A stretch of 64,000 nt of DNA from assembly GCF_018327705.1 (NCBI RefSeq), contig NZ_BNEM01000001.1:1054001-1118000 (forward strand), in the 5' to 3' direction. Of this stretch, positions 8,190 through 15,731 are shown one piece after another; position 1 is the first letter of the stretch, and every line of letters starts with the position of its first letter. The notes under the pieces are model-generated. The model was not told the DNA's origin. It was given only the letters and a program-made list of their open reading frames with translations, and ran no database searches. This DNA is from Catellatospora sp. TT07R-123. GTDB taxonomy: Bacteria > Actinomycetota > Actinomycetes > Mycobacteriales > Micromonosporaceae. The position numbers and the translations under genes are program-made.

Positions 8190-8735
8190 ATGGCTGACAG
8201 CCCGCGCCACCACAGCATCGTCGACGGGCAGGTCGTGCACCGGGTGCGGGCGCTGCTGTTCACTCCCGCCGGCCGGATCCTCGCGATCCGGCGCACCAGA
8301 CCGGGCGTCCCGGTGTACTGGACCCTGCCCGGCGGCGGGATCGAACCCGAGGACCCCAGCCTGGAAGCGGCCGCGATCCGGGAGGTCTTCGAGGAGACCG
8401 GGGGCCGACCGGAGCTGCACCGGCTCGTCCACATCGACAGCTTCGCCGATCAGGCCCACGCCATCTTCACCGCCCGGATCCAGACCTGGGACGAGACGGC
8501 CCGCACCGGGCCGGAGTTCGCCGACCCGACCCGGGGCGGCTACGACCTGGAGGAGCTCGACCCGACCGACTCCCGGTTCGTCGACGGACTGGTCCGGCCG
8601 AGGGCCACCGCACGGTGGCTGGCCGAGCACACCGCCGCGGGCACCGACCTGTTCACCCTGCCCGACCTGCGTCGCAGCGGACAGGTGAAATGGGCGCCGC
8701 GCCCGCCGCGGATCGACGAGCTGCCGACGCCATGA
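8190..8735 (+). CDS. Nudix hydrolase
   Basis: A 181-aa Nudix pyrophosphohydrolase. The Nudix box is complete: GGGIEPEDPSLEAAAIREVF followed by EETGG fits GX5EX7REUXEEXGU, with the metal-binding Glu cluster at residues ~66-70. The upstream stretch VRALLFTPAGRILAIRRTR is the usual first strand. The C-terminal third (LPDLRRSGQVKWAPRPP) is an extension of unclear role. Substrates of such single-domain enzymes are nucleoside diphosphate derivatives; none can be assigned. Confidence 0.88.
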   Translation: MADSPRHHSIVDGQVVHRVRALLFTPAGRILAIRRTRPGVPVYWTLPGGGIEPEDPSLEAAAIREVFEETGGRPELHRLVHIDSFADQAHAIFTARIQTWDETARTGPEFADPTRGGYDLEELDPTDSRFVDGLVRPRATARWLAEHTAAGTDLFTLPDLRRSGQVKWAPRPPRIDELPTP

Positions 8736-8822
8736 CCTGCCCGGCGAGCCGGCACCAACACCGGGCCGCGCGGACGCGAATCTCGCTGTCGGTGGCCCGG
8801 CGCGGCTGGTAGGCAGGACGGC

Positions 8823-9560
8823 ATGACCGATCCTTACCGGACGCTGGGCACCGGCTACGCCACGCGCCGCCGCCCCGACCCGCGCGTGGCCGCGATCATC
8901 GAGCAGGCCCTGGGCGGGGCCCGAAGCGTGGTCAACGTCGGTGCGGGGACCGGCTCCTACGAACCGGCCGACCGGACCGTGACAGCGGTCGAGCCGTCAC
9001 CGGTGATGATCGCGCAGCGGCCGCCGGGCAGCGCACCCGTGGTGCAGGCGGTGGCCGAGCACCTGCCGTTCGCCGACGGGAGCTTCGACGCCGCCCTGGC
9101 GATCCTGACCGTGCACCACTGGACCGATCCCGCCCGGGGGCTGGCCGAGCTGCGCCGCGTGTCGCGCCGCCAGGTGGTGCTGACCTGGGATCACGCGGTG
9201 ATGTCGCGGTTCTGGCTGGTGACCGACTACCTGCCGGAGATCGCCGAAGCCGAGCAGGACCTGCCCGACTGCGGCTTCATCGGCCGCGAGCTGGGCCGGG
9301 TACGGGTGGCGGAGCTGCCGGTGCCGCACGACTGCACCGACGGCTTCCTGGCCGCCTACTGGAACCGGCCGCACGCCTACCTCGATCCGGCGGTACGCGC
9401 CTCGATCTCCACCCTGGCCAGGCTCGACCCGGCCCGCGTCGCCGAGGCGACGAGCCGGCTGAGCGCCGACCTCGCCAGCGGGCGCTGGCAGGAGCGCCAC
9501 GGCCGGCCGGACTCCGCGGGCACCGCCGACGTCGGTTACCGGCTCGTGAGCTCGCACTGA
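8823..9560 (+). CDS. Class I SAM-dependent methyltransferase
   Basis: A 245-aa methyltransferase of the Methyltransf_11 type. Motif I is VVNVGAGTGSYEP (~residues 38-50), motif II ends in AVEPSPVMIAQR, and the motif IV region is FDAALAILTVHHWTDPA. The acceptor is unknown. AGGA lies about 6 nt before the ATG. It converges with the aldo/keto reductase gene 23 bp downstream. Confidence 0.88.
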   Translation: MTDPYRTLGTGYATRRRPDPRVAAIIEQALGGARSVVNVGAGTGSYEPADRTVTAVEPSPVMIAQRPPGSAPVVQAVAEHLPFADGSFDAALAILTVHHWTDPARGLAELRRVSRRQVVLTWDHAVMSRFWLVTDYLPEIAEAEQDLPDCGFIGRELGRVRVAELPVPHDCTDGFLAAYWNRPHAYLDPAVRASISTLARLDPARVAEATSRLSADLASGRWQERHGRPDSAGTADVGYRLVSSH

Positions 9561-9583
9561 TCGCGCGGTTGCCGGGCCTGTGC

Positions 9584-10588
9584 TCAGGTGGCGTGGTGCC
9601 GGCCGTCGACTGCCGGCGCGGCCAGGAACCGGGTCGCGTCCTGCAAGCGGGCCGCGACCGCCTCCGGCAGGCCGGACGCCAGCGCGGCCAGGTTCGCCGC
9701 GAGTTGCTCGGCGGAGCGGGGGCCGAGGATCACCGAGGTGAGGCCGGGCCGGCCCGCGAGCCAGGCGAGAGCGACCGCCGGGGTGGACACGCCCAGCTCG
9801 GCGGCGATCGCTGCGACTTCGACGGCGATGTCGAAGTGGCGGTCGGCGAGCAGGCCGGTGACGTAGGCGCGGGCGACCGGGCTGGGCATGGCCGCCCACT
9901 GCGCCAGCCTCGACCCGGGCTCCGGGTCGGTGCCGCGCTGGTATCGCCCGGCCAGCAGGCCGCCGCCGAGCGGGCTGTAGGCGAGCACGCCCAGGCCGAG
10001 CTGCTGGCAGGTGGGCACGATCTCCGCCTCGATCGCGCGGGCGATGAGCGAGTAGTTGGCCTGGAGGCTGATGAACGGCGTCCCGCCGCCGCGCTGCGCC
10101 GCCCACTGGGCACTGACGATTCCCGCTGCGGTGAAGTTGGAGCAGCCGAGGTAGCGCACTTTCCCGGAGCGTACGAAACCGTCGAGGGTCGCCATGGTCT
10201 CCTCGACCGGGGTGCCCGCGTCGGGCATGTGGCACTGGTACAGGTCGATGTGATCGGTGTTCAGCCGCCGCAGGCTCGCCTCCAGCGCCCGGGTCAGGTG
10301 GATCCGGGACAGGCCCCGCTGGTTCGGCCCGGCCCCCTGCGGCGCGGCACCCTTCGTGGCCAGCACGACGTCGTCGCGGCGATGGGCGATGGCGCGACCG
10401 GTGACCTCCTCGCTCGTGCCGCCGCGGTAGGTGTCCGCCGTGTCGATGAAGTTGTGCCCGGCGTCCAGGAACTCGCCCACGATGCGGCGCGCCTCCGCTT
10501 CGGGCGTCGGCGCCGAGGGGTCGGTGCCGAAGTTCATGGTGCCCAGGCAGGCCTGGGAGACGCGCAGGCCGGAGCGGCCCAATGTCAC
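9584..10588 (-). CDS. Aldo/keto reductase
   Basis: A 334-aa NADPH-dependent aldo/keto reductase, (beta/alpha)8 barrel. FIDTADTYRGGTSEE holds the catalytic Asp and Tyr, ATKGAA the Lys, and DLYQCHMPD the His region; VRYLGCSNFTAA and LAYSPLGGGLLAGRY are further family signatures, and SVILGPRSAEQL binds the cofactor phosphate. The GTG at 10588 is chosen because GGGGGAG lies 11 nt before it; another GTG at 10597 is only 2 nt from that site. The gene diverges from a TetR regulator across two near-identical palindromes, so it is very probably its target. It likely reduces or detoxifies an aldehyde or ketone. Confidence 0.9.
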   Translation of the reverse strand: MTLGRSGLRVSQACLGTMNFGTDPSAPTPEAEARRIVGEFLDAGHNFIDTADTYRGGTSEEVTGRAIAHRRDDVVLATKGAAPQGAGPNQRGLSRIHLTRALEASLRRLNTDHIDLYQCHMPDAGTPVEETMATLDGFVRSGKVRYLGCSNFTAAGIVSAQWAAQRGGGTPFISLQANYSLIARAIEAEIVPTCQQLGLGVLAYSPLGGGLLAGRYQRGTDPEPGSRLAQWAAMPSPVARAYVTGLLADRHFDIAVEVAAIAAELGVSTPAVALAWLAGRPGLTSVILGPRSAEQLAANLAALASGLPEAVAARLQDATRFLAAPAVDGRHHAT

Positions 10589-10613
10589 GTGTTGCACTGC
10601 TCCCCCGTAGAAT

Positions 10614-10629
10614 CGGAACCGTGATTCCG
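10614..10629. promoter_or_regulatory. TetR-type operator 1
   Basis: CGGAACCGTGATTCCG is a 16-bp inverted repeat (CGGAA ... TTCCG) beside the aldo/keto reductase start. A second copy differing at two central bases lies 26 bp away. Confidence 0.65.
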
Positions 10630-10639
10630 CTTGAATATA

Positions 10640-10655
10640 CGGAACCTCGATTCCG
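10640..10655. promoter_or_regulatory. TetR-type operator 2
   Basis: CGGAACCTCGATTCCG repeats the first operator, and the flank GATTCCGCTTG is shared by both copies. It lies 24 bp before the TetR start, consistent with autoregulation and control of the divergent reductase. Confidence 0.65.
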
Positions 10656-10679
10656 CTTGTCAAAGCCGACGGTCGCCGC

Positions 10680-11234
10680 ATGATCCGCTCGGACGCGGTC
10701 CGCAACCGCACGAAGGTGCTGGAGGCGGCAGAAGCGGTGCTCGGCGAGCAGGGGCTGTCGGCCCGCATGGACGAGATCGCGCGCCGGGCCGGGGTCGGCG
10801 TCGGCACGCTGTACCGCCATTTCGCCACCAAGGAGGCCCTCTACCAGGCCATCGTCACGGCCCGGACCGACCTGCTGCTGGCGGAGGCACAGCGGCTGAT
10901 CTCGGATGCCGCGCCGGAGACCGCGCTCTACGTCTTCTTCGCGCGGATCGTCGCCGACGCCGGGCGCAAGAAGCCCCTCACCGACGCGCTGCACACCGCC
11001 GGGATCGACATCAAGGCCGCCCAGACCGGCCAGGCGGCGCAGATGCGGGCGGCGATACACCGGCTCCTGCACGACGCCCAGCATGCCGGCGCGGTGCGCC
11101 GGGACCTCGACCTGCCGGAACTGCTCGCCCTGCTGCGGGCCGCCTGCCTGGCCGCCGAGACCGGCGACTACCCCGAGCCGGTGGTCGAACGCATGCTCAC
11201 CGTCCTGTTCGACGGCCTGGGCCGGGTTCCATGA
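10680..11234 (+). CDS. TetR family transcriptional regulator
   Basis: A 184-aa repressor. The N-terminal HTH (residues ~8-55) reads NRTKVLEAAEAVLGEQGL, MDEIARRAGVGVGTLYRHF and KEALYQAIV, closely matching the TetR_N pattern. The C-terminal helices (~75-180) look like the SbtR-type ligand domain. It diverges from the aldo/keto reductase, and the 90-bp gap holds two copies of a 16-bp palindrome, so I infer it represses itself and the reductase until an aldehyde-type or other inducer binds. Confidence 0.9.
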   Translation: MIRSDAVRNRTKVLEAAEAVLGEQGLSARMDEIARRAGVGVGTLYRHFATKEALYQAIVTARTDLLLAEAQRLISDAAPETALYVFFARIVADAGRKKPLTDALHTAGIDIKAAQTGQAAQMRAAIHRLLHDAQHAGAVRRDLDLPELLALLRAACLAAETGDYPEPVVERMLTVLFDGLGRVP

Positions 11235-11259
11235 CGGTTCCCAGGTCAGCGGTTGCCGG

Positions 11260-12066
11260 TCAGCCCTGGCCCGCCTTGAAGTAGGCGCCCGGAGTCGTGC
11301 CCGTGCGCTGGCGGAACATGGCGACGAACGCGCTGGCGTTGGCGAACCCGACCCGACCCGCGACGGCCGTCACCGGCTGGCCGGCGGCGAGCAGTGCCAG
11401 CGCCGCCCGCAGCCGCGCCTGGGCGCGCCATTCGGCGAAGCTCAGCCCGGTCTCGTCGCGGAACAACCGGGCCAGCGTACGGGAACTCGCCCCGGCCACC
11501 CGGGCGTGCGCGTGCAGCGGACGGTTGTCGGCGGGGTCGGCCAGCAGCGCGTCGGCCACCCGCAGGGCGCGGTCGTCGGCGGGCATCGGCACGGCCACCG
11601 TCGTCACCGACACCGGCCGCAGGACGTCGTAGAACACGGCCTCGGCGCGGGCCCGCGCCTGCGGGGTGAGGTCGGACCGGCCGAGGTGGACGCTCAGCGA
11701 GCGGAGCAGGTCGTCGACCGCCACGACGGTGGGGGCGGCCCAGTCGACGGGGCAGGTCGCGGCGGGCAGGTACAGGCCGTACATGGTGCCGCCGGTGGCC
11801 GACACGATCGCGTGCGGCATCCCGGCGGGCATCCACAGGGCCAGGCTGCTCGGCAGCACCCAGCTGCGGCCGTCGGCGTGGACGGTCAGCACGCCGGTGG
11901 CCGCCCAGGTGAGCTGGTGCTCGGCGTGCGTGTGCGCGGGGAAGCCCGAGCCCGTGCTCAGCCCGAAAGAGGCCACCGCCAGCGCGGCGGACCCCGCGAT
12001 CCGGTCGGCGCTGAAGCCGGGGCGTACGTGGCCGGGCTCGTACCCGACCTGTCCGTGTCGCGACAT
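11260..12066 (-). CDS. AraC family regulator with cupin-like sensor domain
   Basis: A 268-aa regulator. The N-terminal half is an AraC-ligand-binding cupin (FPAHTHAEHQLTWAATGVLT, HADGRSWVLPSSLALWMPAG). The C-terminal half has two HTH units: LHAHARVAGASSRTLARLF and PVTAVAGRVGFANASAFVAM, ending RQRTGTTPGAYF. The ATG at 12066 is favoured over upstream in-frame codons because a TACCGT box is 8 nt before it. It diverges from a methyltransferase gene only 55 bp away, with both promoters interlaced in the gap, so coordinated control is likely. Confidence 0.87.
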   Translation of the reverse strand: MSRHGQVGYEPGHVRPGFSADRIAGSAALAVASFGLSTGSGFPAHTHAEHQLTWAATGVLTVHADGRSWVLPSSLALWMPAGMPHAIVSATGGTMYGLYLPAATCPVDWAAPTVVAVDDLLRSLSVHLGRSDLTPQARARAEAVFYDVLRPVSVTTVAVPMPADDRALRVADALLADPADNRPLHAHARVAGASSRTLARLFRDETGLSFAEWRAQARLRAALALLAAGQPVTAVAGRVGFANASAFVAMFRQRTGTTPGAYFKAGQG

Positions 12067-12074
12067 GACCTGGC

Positions 12075-12080
12075 ACGGTA
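12075..12080 (-). promoter_or_regulatory. -10 box of leaderless promoter for the AraC gene
   Basis: TACCGT on the minus strand lies 8 nt before the ATG at 12066. The divergent methyltransferase promoter is only ~30 bp away, so the two promoters must compete for the same DNA. Confidence 0.5.
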
Positions 12081-12108
12081 GCTCATTTCGGCCACCGGCG
12101 CGGGCGCC

Positions 12109-12114
12109 TAGCGT
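12109..12114 (+). promoter_or_regulatory. -10 box of leaderless promoter for the methyltransferase gene
   Basis: TAGCGT is followed by 7 nt and the ATG at 12122, with no ribosome binding site. Confidence 0.5.
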
Positions 12115-12121
12115 CGAGCCC

Positions 12122-12682
12122 ATGAACCGCATACATCATCGGATCTGCCAGTCCGCCGACTGGTTCGCCAAGGTCGAACAGCAGACCCTGCCGTGGGCAC
12201 TCGACGGCCTGGACCTCGGCTCGAAGGTGCTCGAGATCGGGCCGGGGTTCGGGGCGACCACCAGGGTGCTGGCCCGGACCGTGCCCGACCTGACCGCGGT
12301 GGAGATCGACGTGCTGCTCGCGCGGCGGCTGCGCGAGCAGCACGGTGACCGGGTGGCGGTGGTCCACGGCGACGGGACCCGGCTGCCGTTCGACGACGAG
12401 AGCTTCGACAGCGTCGTGTGCTTCACGATGCTGCACCACGTGCCGTCGGCGCGATTGCAGGACAGGCTGTTCGGCGAGGCGTTCCGGGTGCTGCGCGGCG
12501 GCGGCGTCTTCGCGGGGTGCGACAGCCGGCCCACGCTGCGCTGGCGGATCCTGCACGTCGGCGACATCGGGGTGCCGGTGAACCCGGCCACCCTGCCGGG
12601 ACGGCTGGAGGCGGCCGGGTTCGCGCAGGCGTCCGTCGCCACCGCCCGGACCGCCCTGAAGTTCCAAGCCGCCAAACCCTAG
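12122..12682 (+). CDS. Class I SAM-dependent methyltransferase
   Basis: A 186-aa methyltransferase. Motif I VLEIGPGFGATTRVLA (~residues 37-52), acidic residue of motif II in TAVEIDVLLARRL, and the motif IV-like FDSVVCFTMLHHVP are clear; FRVLRGGGVFAGCD is the post-IV strand. The short length and N-terminal MNRIHHRICQSADWF suggest a small-molecule acceptor. It diverges from the AraC gene. Right after its stop lies a 94-bp nested inverted repeat. Confidence 0.87.
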   Translation: MNRIHHRICQSADWFAKVEQQTLPWALDGLDLGSKVLEIGPGFGATTRVLARTVPDLTAVEIDVLLARRLREQHGDRVAVVHGDGTRLPFDDESFDSVVCFTMLHHVPSARLQDRLFGEAFRVLRGGGVFAGCDSRPTLRWRILHVGDIGVPVNPATLPGRLEAAGFAQASVATARTALKFQAAKP

Positions 12683-12686
12683 GCGC

Positions 12687-12780
12687 CGAGAGTCCCCCAA
12701 GATCAGCCGAGTTGCCGGGCAACTGTGCGTATCTTGGGCCGCCGAACGCCCGATTGCCCGGCAACTCGGCGGGGCTCTCG
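12687..12780. repeat. 94-bp nested inverted-repeat element
   Basis: The outer arms CGAGAGtCCCC (12687-12697) and GGGGCTCTCG (12771-12780) pair with one bulged base. They are continued by a perfect 17-bp inverted repeat, GCCGAGTTGCCGGGCAA (12706-12722) with 12754-12770. A second pair, CCCAAGAT (12696-12703) and ATCTTGGG (12731-12738), crosses the first. It starts 5 nt after a stop codon, so it may act as a terminator, but its size and the near-palindromic AGTTGCC-GGCAACT core resemble a dispersed REP/MITE-like element. Confidence 0.65.
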
Positions 12781-12878
12781 CGGTGCGAGCTGTCCGCCAG
12801 ATATGGCATGTGGATGTCGCGACAACACGGCCGCGGCGGCCAAGATTGCCCCTATGCTGCACAAACAGGAGGTGTGCC

Positions 12879-13082
12879 ATGTCCGGCAACGGTACGCAGG
12901 GCAACGGGATGTCGGTGGGTGCCCGGGTGGCGATCCTCACGGTGCTCGCGGGCGTCGCCGCGGCCGGGGTGGCGGCCGCGCTGCGACGCCGCAACCGCCG
13001 CGACGCCGTCATCGCGGAGAAGGACCTCGGCCCCAAGAGCGTGGATGCCGCGCCGGCGGACCTGCACGCCGCCCGCCGATAG
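12879..13082 (+). CDS. Small single-span membrane protein
   Basis: A 67-aa protein. AGGAGG at 12867-12872, 6 nt before the ATG, is the best ribosome binding site in the region and fixes the start. After a Gly/Asn-rich N-terminus (MSGNGTQGNG) one hydrophobic helix (VGARVAILTVLAGVAAAGVA) spans the membrane, followed by a strongly basic stop-transfer segment (RRRNRRD) and an acidic/Ala-rich cytoplasmic tail. Function unknown. Confidence 0.75.
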   Translation: MSGNGTQGNGMSVGARVAILTVLAGVAAAGVAAALRRRNRRDAVIAEKDLGPKSVDAAPADLHAARR

Positions 13083-13170
13083 GCGGTAGGCCGGGCGGCC
13101 GCCGACAAGGTGCGTGAGCTCAGGTAAGGCATGGCCAGACGGGCGCAGCGCCCGACCGGTCGGCGTCCCG

Positions 13171-13176
13171 TATCCT
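13171..13176 (+). promoter_or_regulatory. -10 box of leaderless promoter for the Ino1-type gene
   Basis: TATCCT precedes the ATG at 13184 by 7 nt, with no Shine-Dalgarno sequence between. Confidence 0.5.
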
Positions 13177-13183
13177 CCTTTCC

Positions 13184-14128
13184 ATGATCGAAAAGGTGCG
13201 GGTCGCGGTCGTCGGAGTCGGCAACAACACGTCGGCCCTGGTCCAGGGGATCGCCTTCTACCGCCAGACCGGCAGCCTCGTCGGCATCAACCGGCCCGCG
13301 ATCGACGGCATCGGCGTCGGCGACATCGACTTCACCGCCGCGTTCGCGATGTCCGAGGCGAAGATCGGCAGCGACCTCACCGACGCGATCTTCATGCCGC
13401 CCAACAACTTCCCCCGGCTTCGCTGCGACCTGCCCAAGGCTGACGTCCCGGTCACCAGGGGCCTCGTCGACGCGTCGGAAGTGGACCGGGTGGCGGCGGC
13501 ACTGGCAGGCGCGGAGGTGGTGCTCTACTCGGCACCCAGCGGCCGCCCCGCGACGGCCCGGGCGTACGCCGAGGCAGCCCGCCGTGCCGGGGTCGCGTTC
13601 GTCAACACGACCTCCGACCCGGTGGCTCGCGACCGGACGGTGGTGGAGCAGTTCGAGGCGGCGGGTCTGCCGTTGATCGGCGACGACCTGGCCAGCCAGT
13701 TCGGCACCTCGGTGGTGCACAAGGCGCTGCTGCGGCTGCTGGAGGAGCGCGGCCTGACGCTGGTCAGCTCGTACCAGGTGAATCTGGGCGGCACCGAGGA
13801 CTTCCGCAACCTGGTCGAGAACCCCGACACCAAGAAGCAGTCCAAGCTCAACGCGCTGCCGTCGACCGACAAGGTCCAGATGGCCCCGCTGGGCTACCTG
13901 TCGCAGCTCGGCTCGGTGAAGGTGGCCCACCTCAACCTCGAAGCGCAGAGCTGGGGCGAGATGGCGGTCAGCCTCGACGTGAAGCTGAAGGTCCACGACC
14001 CGAGCGGCGCCGCCGGGGTCAACATCGACCTCATCCGGATGGCGGCCAGTGCCCGACGCAGCGGACGCGGCGGCTTCCTGGCCGACGCCGCGGCACTGCT
14101 GAAGTCCCCGCCCGGCACCGCCGGCTGA
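13184..14128 (+). CDS. Inositol-3-phosphate synthase (Ino1) family protein
   Basis: A 314-aa member of the myo-inositol-1-phosphate synthase family, which converts glucose 6-phosphate to inositol 3-phosphate with bound NAD. The N-terminal Rossmann motif is VRVAVVGVGNNTSALVQG; the conserved core contains GDDLASQFGTSVVHKALL, NLGGTEDFRNL and KKQSKLNAL, covering NAD and substrate contacts and the catalytic Lys region. It is ~45 residues shorter than typical actinobacterial Ino1 (~360 aa), mainly through shorter internal loops, so it may be a second or specialised copy. In actinomycetes the product feeds phosphatidylinositol and mycothiol. A TATCCT box supports the start. Confidence 0.82.
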   Translation: MIEKVRVAVVGVGNNTSALVQGIAFYRQTGSLVGINRPAIDGIGVGDIDFTAAFAMSEAKIGSDLTDAIFMPPNNFPRLRCDLPKADVPVTRGLVDASEVDRVAAALAGAEVVLYSAPSGRPATARAYAEAARRAGVAFVNTTSDPVARDRTVVEQFEAAGLPLIGDDLASQFGTSVVHKALLRLLEERGLTLVSSYQVNLGGTEDFRNLVENPDTKKQSKLNALPSTDKVQMAPLGYLSQLGSVKVAHLNLEAQSWGEMAVSLDVKLKVHDPSGAAGVNIDLIRMAASARRSGRGGFLADAAALLKSPPGTAG

Positions 14129-14140
14129 GCGCGTATCCCG

Positions 14141-15652
14141 TCAGCCGAGACCGTCGGCGAAGAGGCGTTCGAGCTGCTCGACCGGCAGGGCCGGGTTGCT
14201 CGCCGCAGCCTCGCGCAGCGTGGCATCGGGGTCGGTGAGCAGCCGTTGCAACGCCTCGTCGGGCAGAGCCGGGTTGGCCGCCGCCGCCGTGCGTACGTGC
14301 AGCACCGGGTCGGCCAGCAATCGTTGCAGGACCTCGACCGGCGCATCCGGGCGCGAGGCGACCGCCGCCCGGTCACGAGGACTGTCACCGGCGGCGTAGC
14401 CGGCCATGGCCGCCGTCGGCAGTGCAGGGTGTCGCAGCAGCTTCTCGCGGCTGTGACCCTTCCAGCGAGCCAGGACCTCCACCAGCGCCTGCGGCGGCAC
14501 GTCGCGGTACCGCTCGCAGATCAGCAGCCGGGTGGAGAAGTCGGAGTCGGTGGCCAGACGCGCCACGGCGTCGGCCGGAAGATCCGACGAGAAGGCGAGG
14601 GTACGGCGGAACGCGCGGTGCGGATGGTCGAGGTAGGACAGCCGCTCCGCCAGGCTCGCATGTTCTGGCAGCAGTGAGCTGACCAGGGGCATCGGCCATC
14701 TGCGCTCGTCGGCTTCGACCAGGCGGCGCAGCAGCCGCGGTGGCAGGTCCACCCGTTCCAGCAGCTCGCGATGGACCTGGGGCCAGCCGGTGTCGACAAG
14801 TTCGTCCAGCAGCGCGGCAGGCAGGGCCGGATTGCCGGCGAGTTCGGCGGCCAGGTCGGCATCGGCCAGGCAGGCGCGCATCTGCTCGACCGGCAGGCTC
14901 GTGTTGGCGGCCAGCCCGCCGCGCAGGTCCGGCTGCGCCCACAGCCGGTCGAGCAGCGCGGGGGTCAGTATGACCAGCGTGGCGGCGGACTGGCGGGTGT
15001 AGGCGGAACCGGCGGCGAACCTGTCGAACAGGTCCTGCGGAAAGCGTGCGTGCGGCGAACAGACCACCGCCGTCATCAGCGCGGTCTGCCGCACCTGGGC
15101 GGCGCTGTCGTGCATCAGCCGGTACAGCGCCGCGTCCGGCAGCGCCCGGAGCGCGACGCAGCGGCGCACTTCGGGGTCCGGGTCCTCGACGAGGGTGGCC
15201 CTGATGTCGGCCGGAACCCCGTGGTTCCTGGCGATCTCGGCGCGCACCTGCGGTGACACGTCTCGCGCGAGGCGGCCGAGGACGTCGGCTGTCGAGGGAT
15301 CCACGACATTCTCGGAGCTTGCCTGATCGGCGGCGCCGGTGATCGTGAACGACGCCGCAGCCTGCGCTCGCACGATGGCCTCGGGGTCCTCGGCCAGGAT
15401 CAGCAGCACACGGGCGGGGAGCGGCCTGTGCCCGGCGAGCCGCCGCCTGATCTCGGGGTGGGGATGCCTCAGCAGTGCCTCGGCCACCGGTGCGGGCAGG
15501 TGCTCGCGTTCGAGCAGAGCGACGGTCGGCCCGAGCAGGCCGCCGTCCGGCAGGGCGGCGAGGCGCACCAGCAGCTGCTCCGGCGTGACCGGATTGGCGG
15601 CGAGCCCACACAGCACCGCCAGGTTCGTCTTCACCGCGCCATGATGGCGCAT
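14141..15652 (-). CDS. LRV (leucine-rich repeat variant) solenoid protein
   Basis: About 503 aa made of ~24-residue alpha-helical repeats of the LRV/HEAT type, e.g. ANPALPDEALQRLLTDPDAT, SNPALPVEQLERLFADG, HRPLPARVLLILAEDPEA and DVSPQVRAEIARNHGVPADI. The recurring N-P-x-L-P, D-P and V-R positions are diagnostic. There is no signal peptide, membrane helix or catalytic domain, so it looks like a protein-protein scaffold. The ATG at 15652 lies before VKTNLAVLCGLAANP; a GTG at 15634 is possible. It lies 79 bp downstream of the STAND ATPase gene on the same strand, suggesting the two work together. Confidence 0.78.
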   Translation of the reverse strand: MRHHGAVKTNLAVLCGLAANPVTPEQLLVRLAALPDGGLLGPTVALLEREHLPAPVAEALLRHPHPEIRRRLAGHRPLPARVLLILAEDPEAIVRAQAAASFTITGAADQASSENVVDPSTADVLGRLARDVSPQVRAEIARNHGVPADIRATLVEDPDPEVRRCVALRALPDAALYRLMHDSAAQVRQTALMTAVVCSPHARFPQDLFDRFAAGSAYTRQSAATLVILTPALLDRLWAQPDLRGGLAANTSLPVEQMRACLADADLAAELAGNPALPAALLDELVDTGWPQVHRELLERVDLPPRLLRRLVEADERRWPMPLVSSLLPEHASLAERLSYLDHPHRAFRRTLAFSSDLPADAVARLATDSDFSTRLLICERYRDVPPQALVEVLARWKGHSREKLLRHPALPTAAMAGYAAGDSPRDRAAVASRPDAPVEVLQRLLADPVLHVRTAAAANPALPDEALQRLLTDPDATLREAAASNPALPVEQLERLFADGLG

Positions 15653-15731
15653 CCGCGATCCGGCACCGCGTACACCCTTGCTGCCGGGACTTCCGTCATG
15701 CAGAGCCGTCCGATCGCACCCGATGCGGCTG

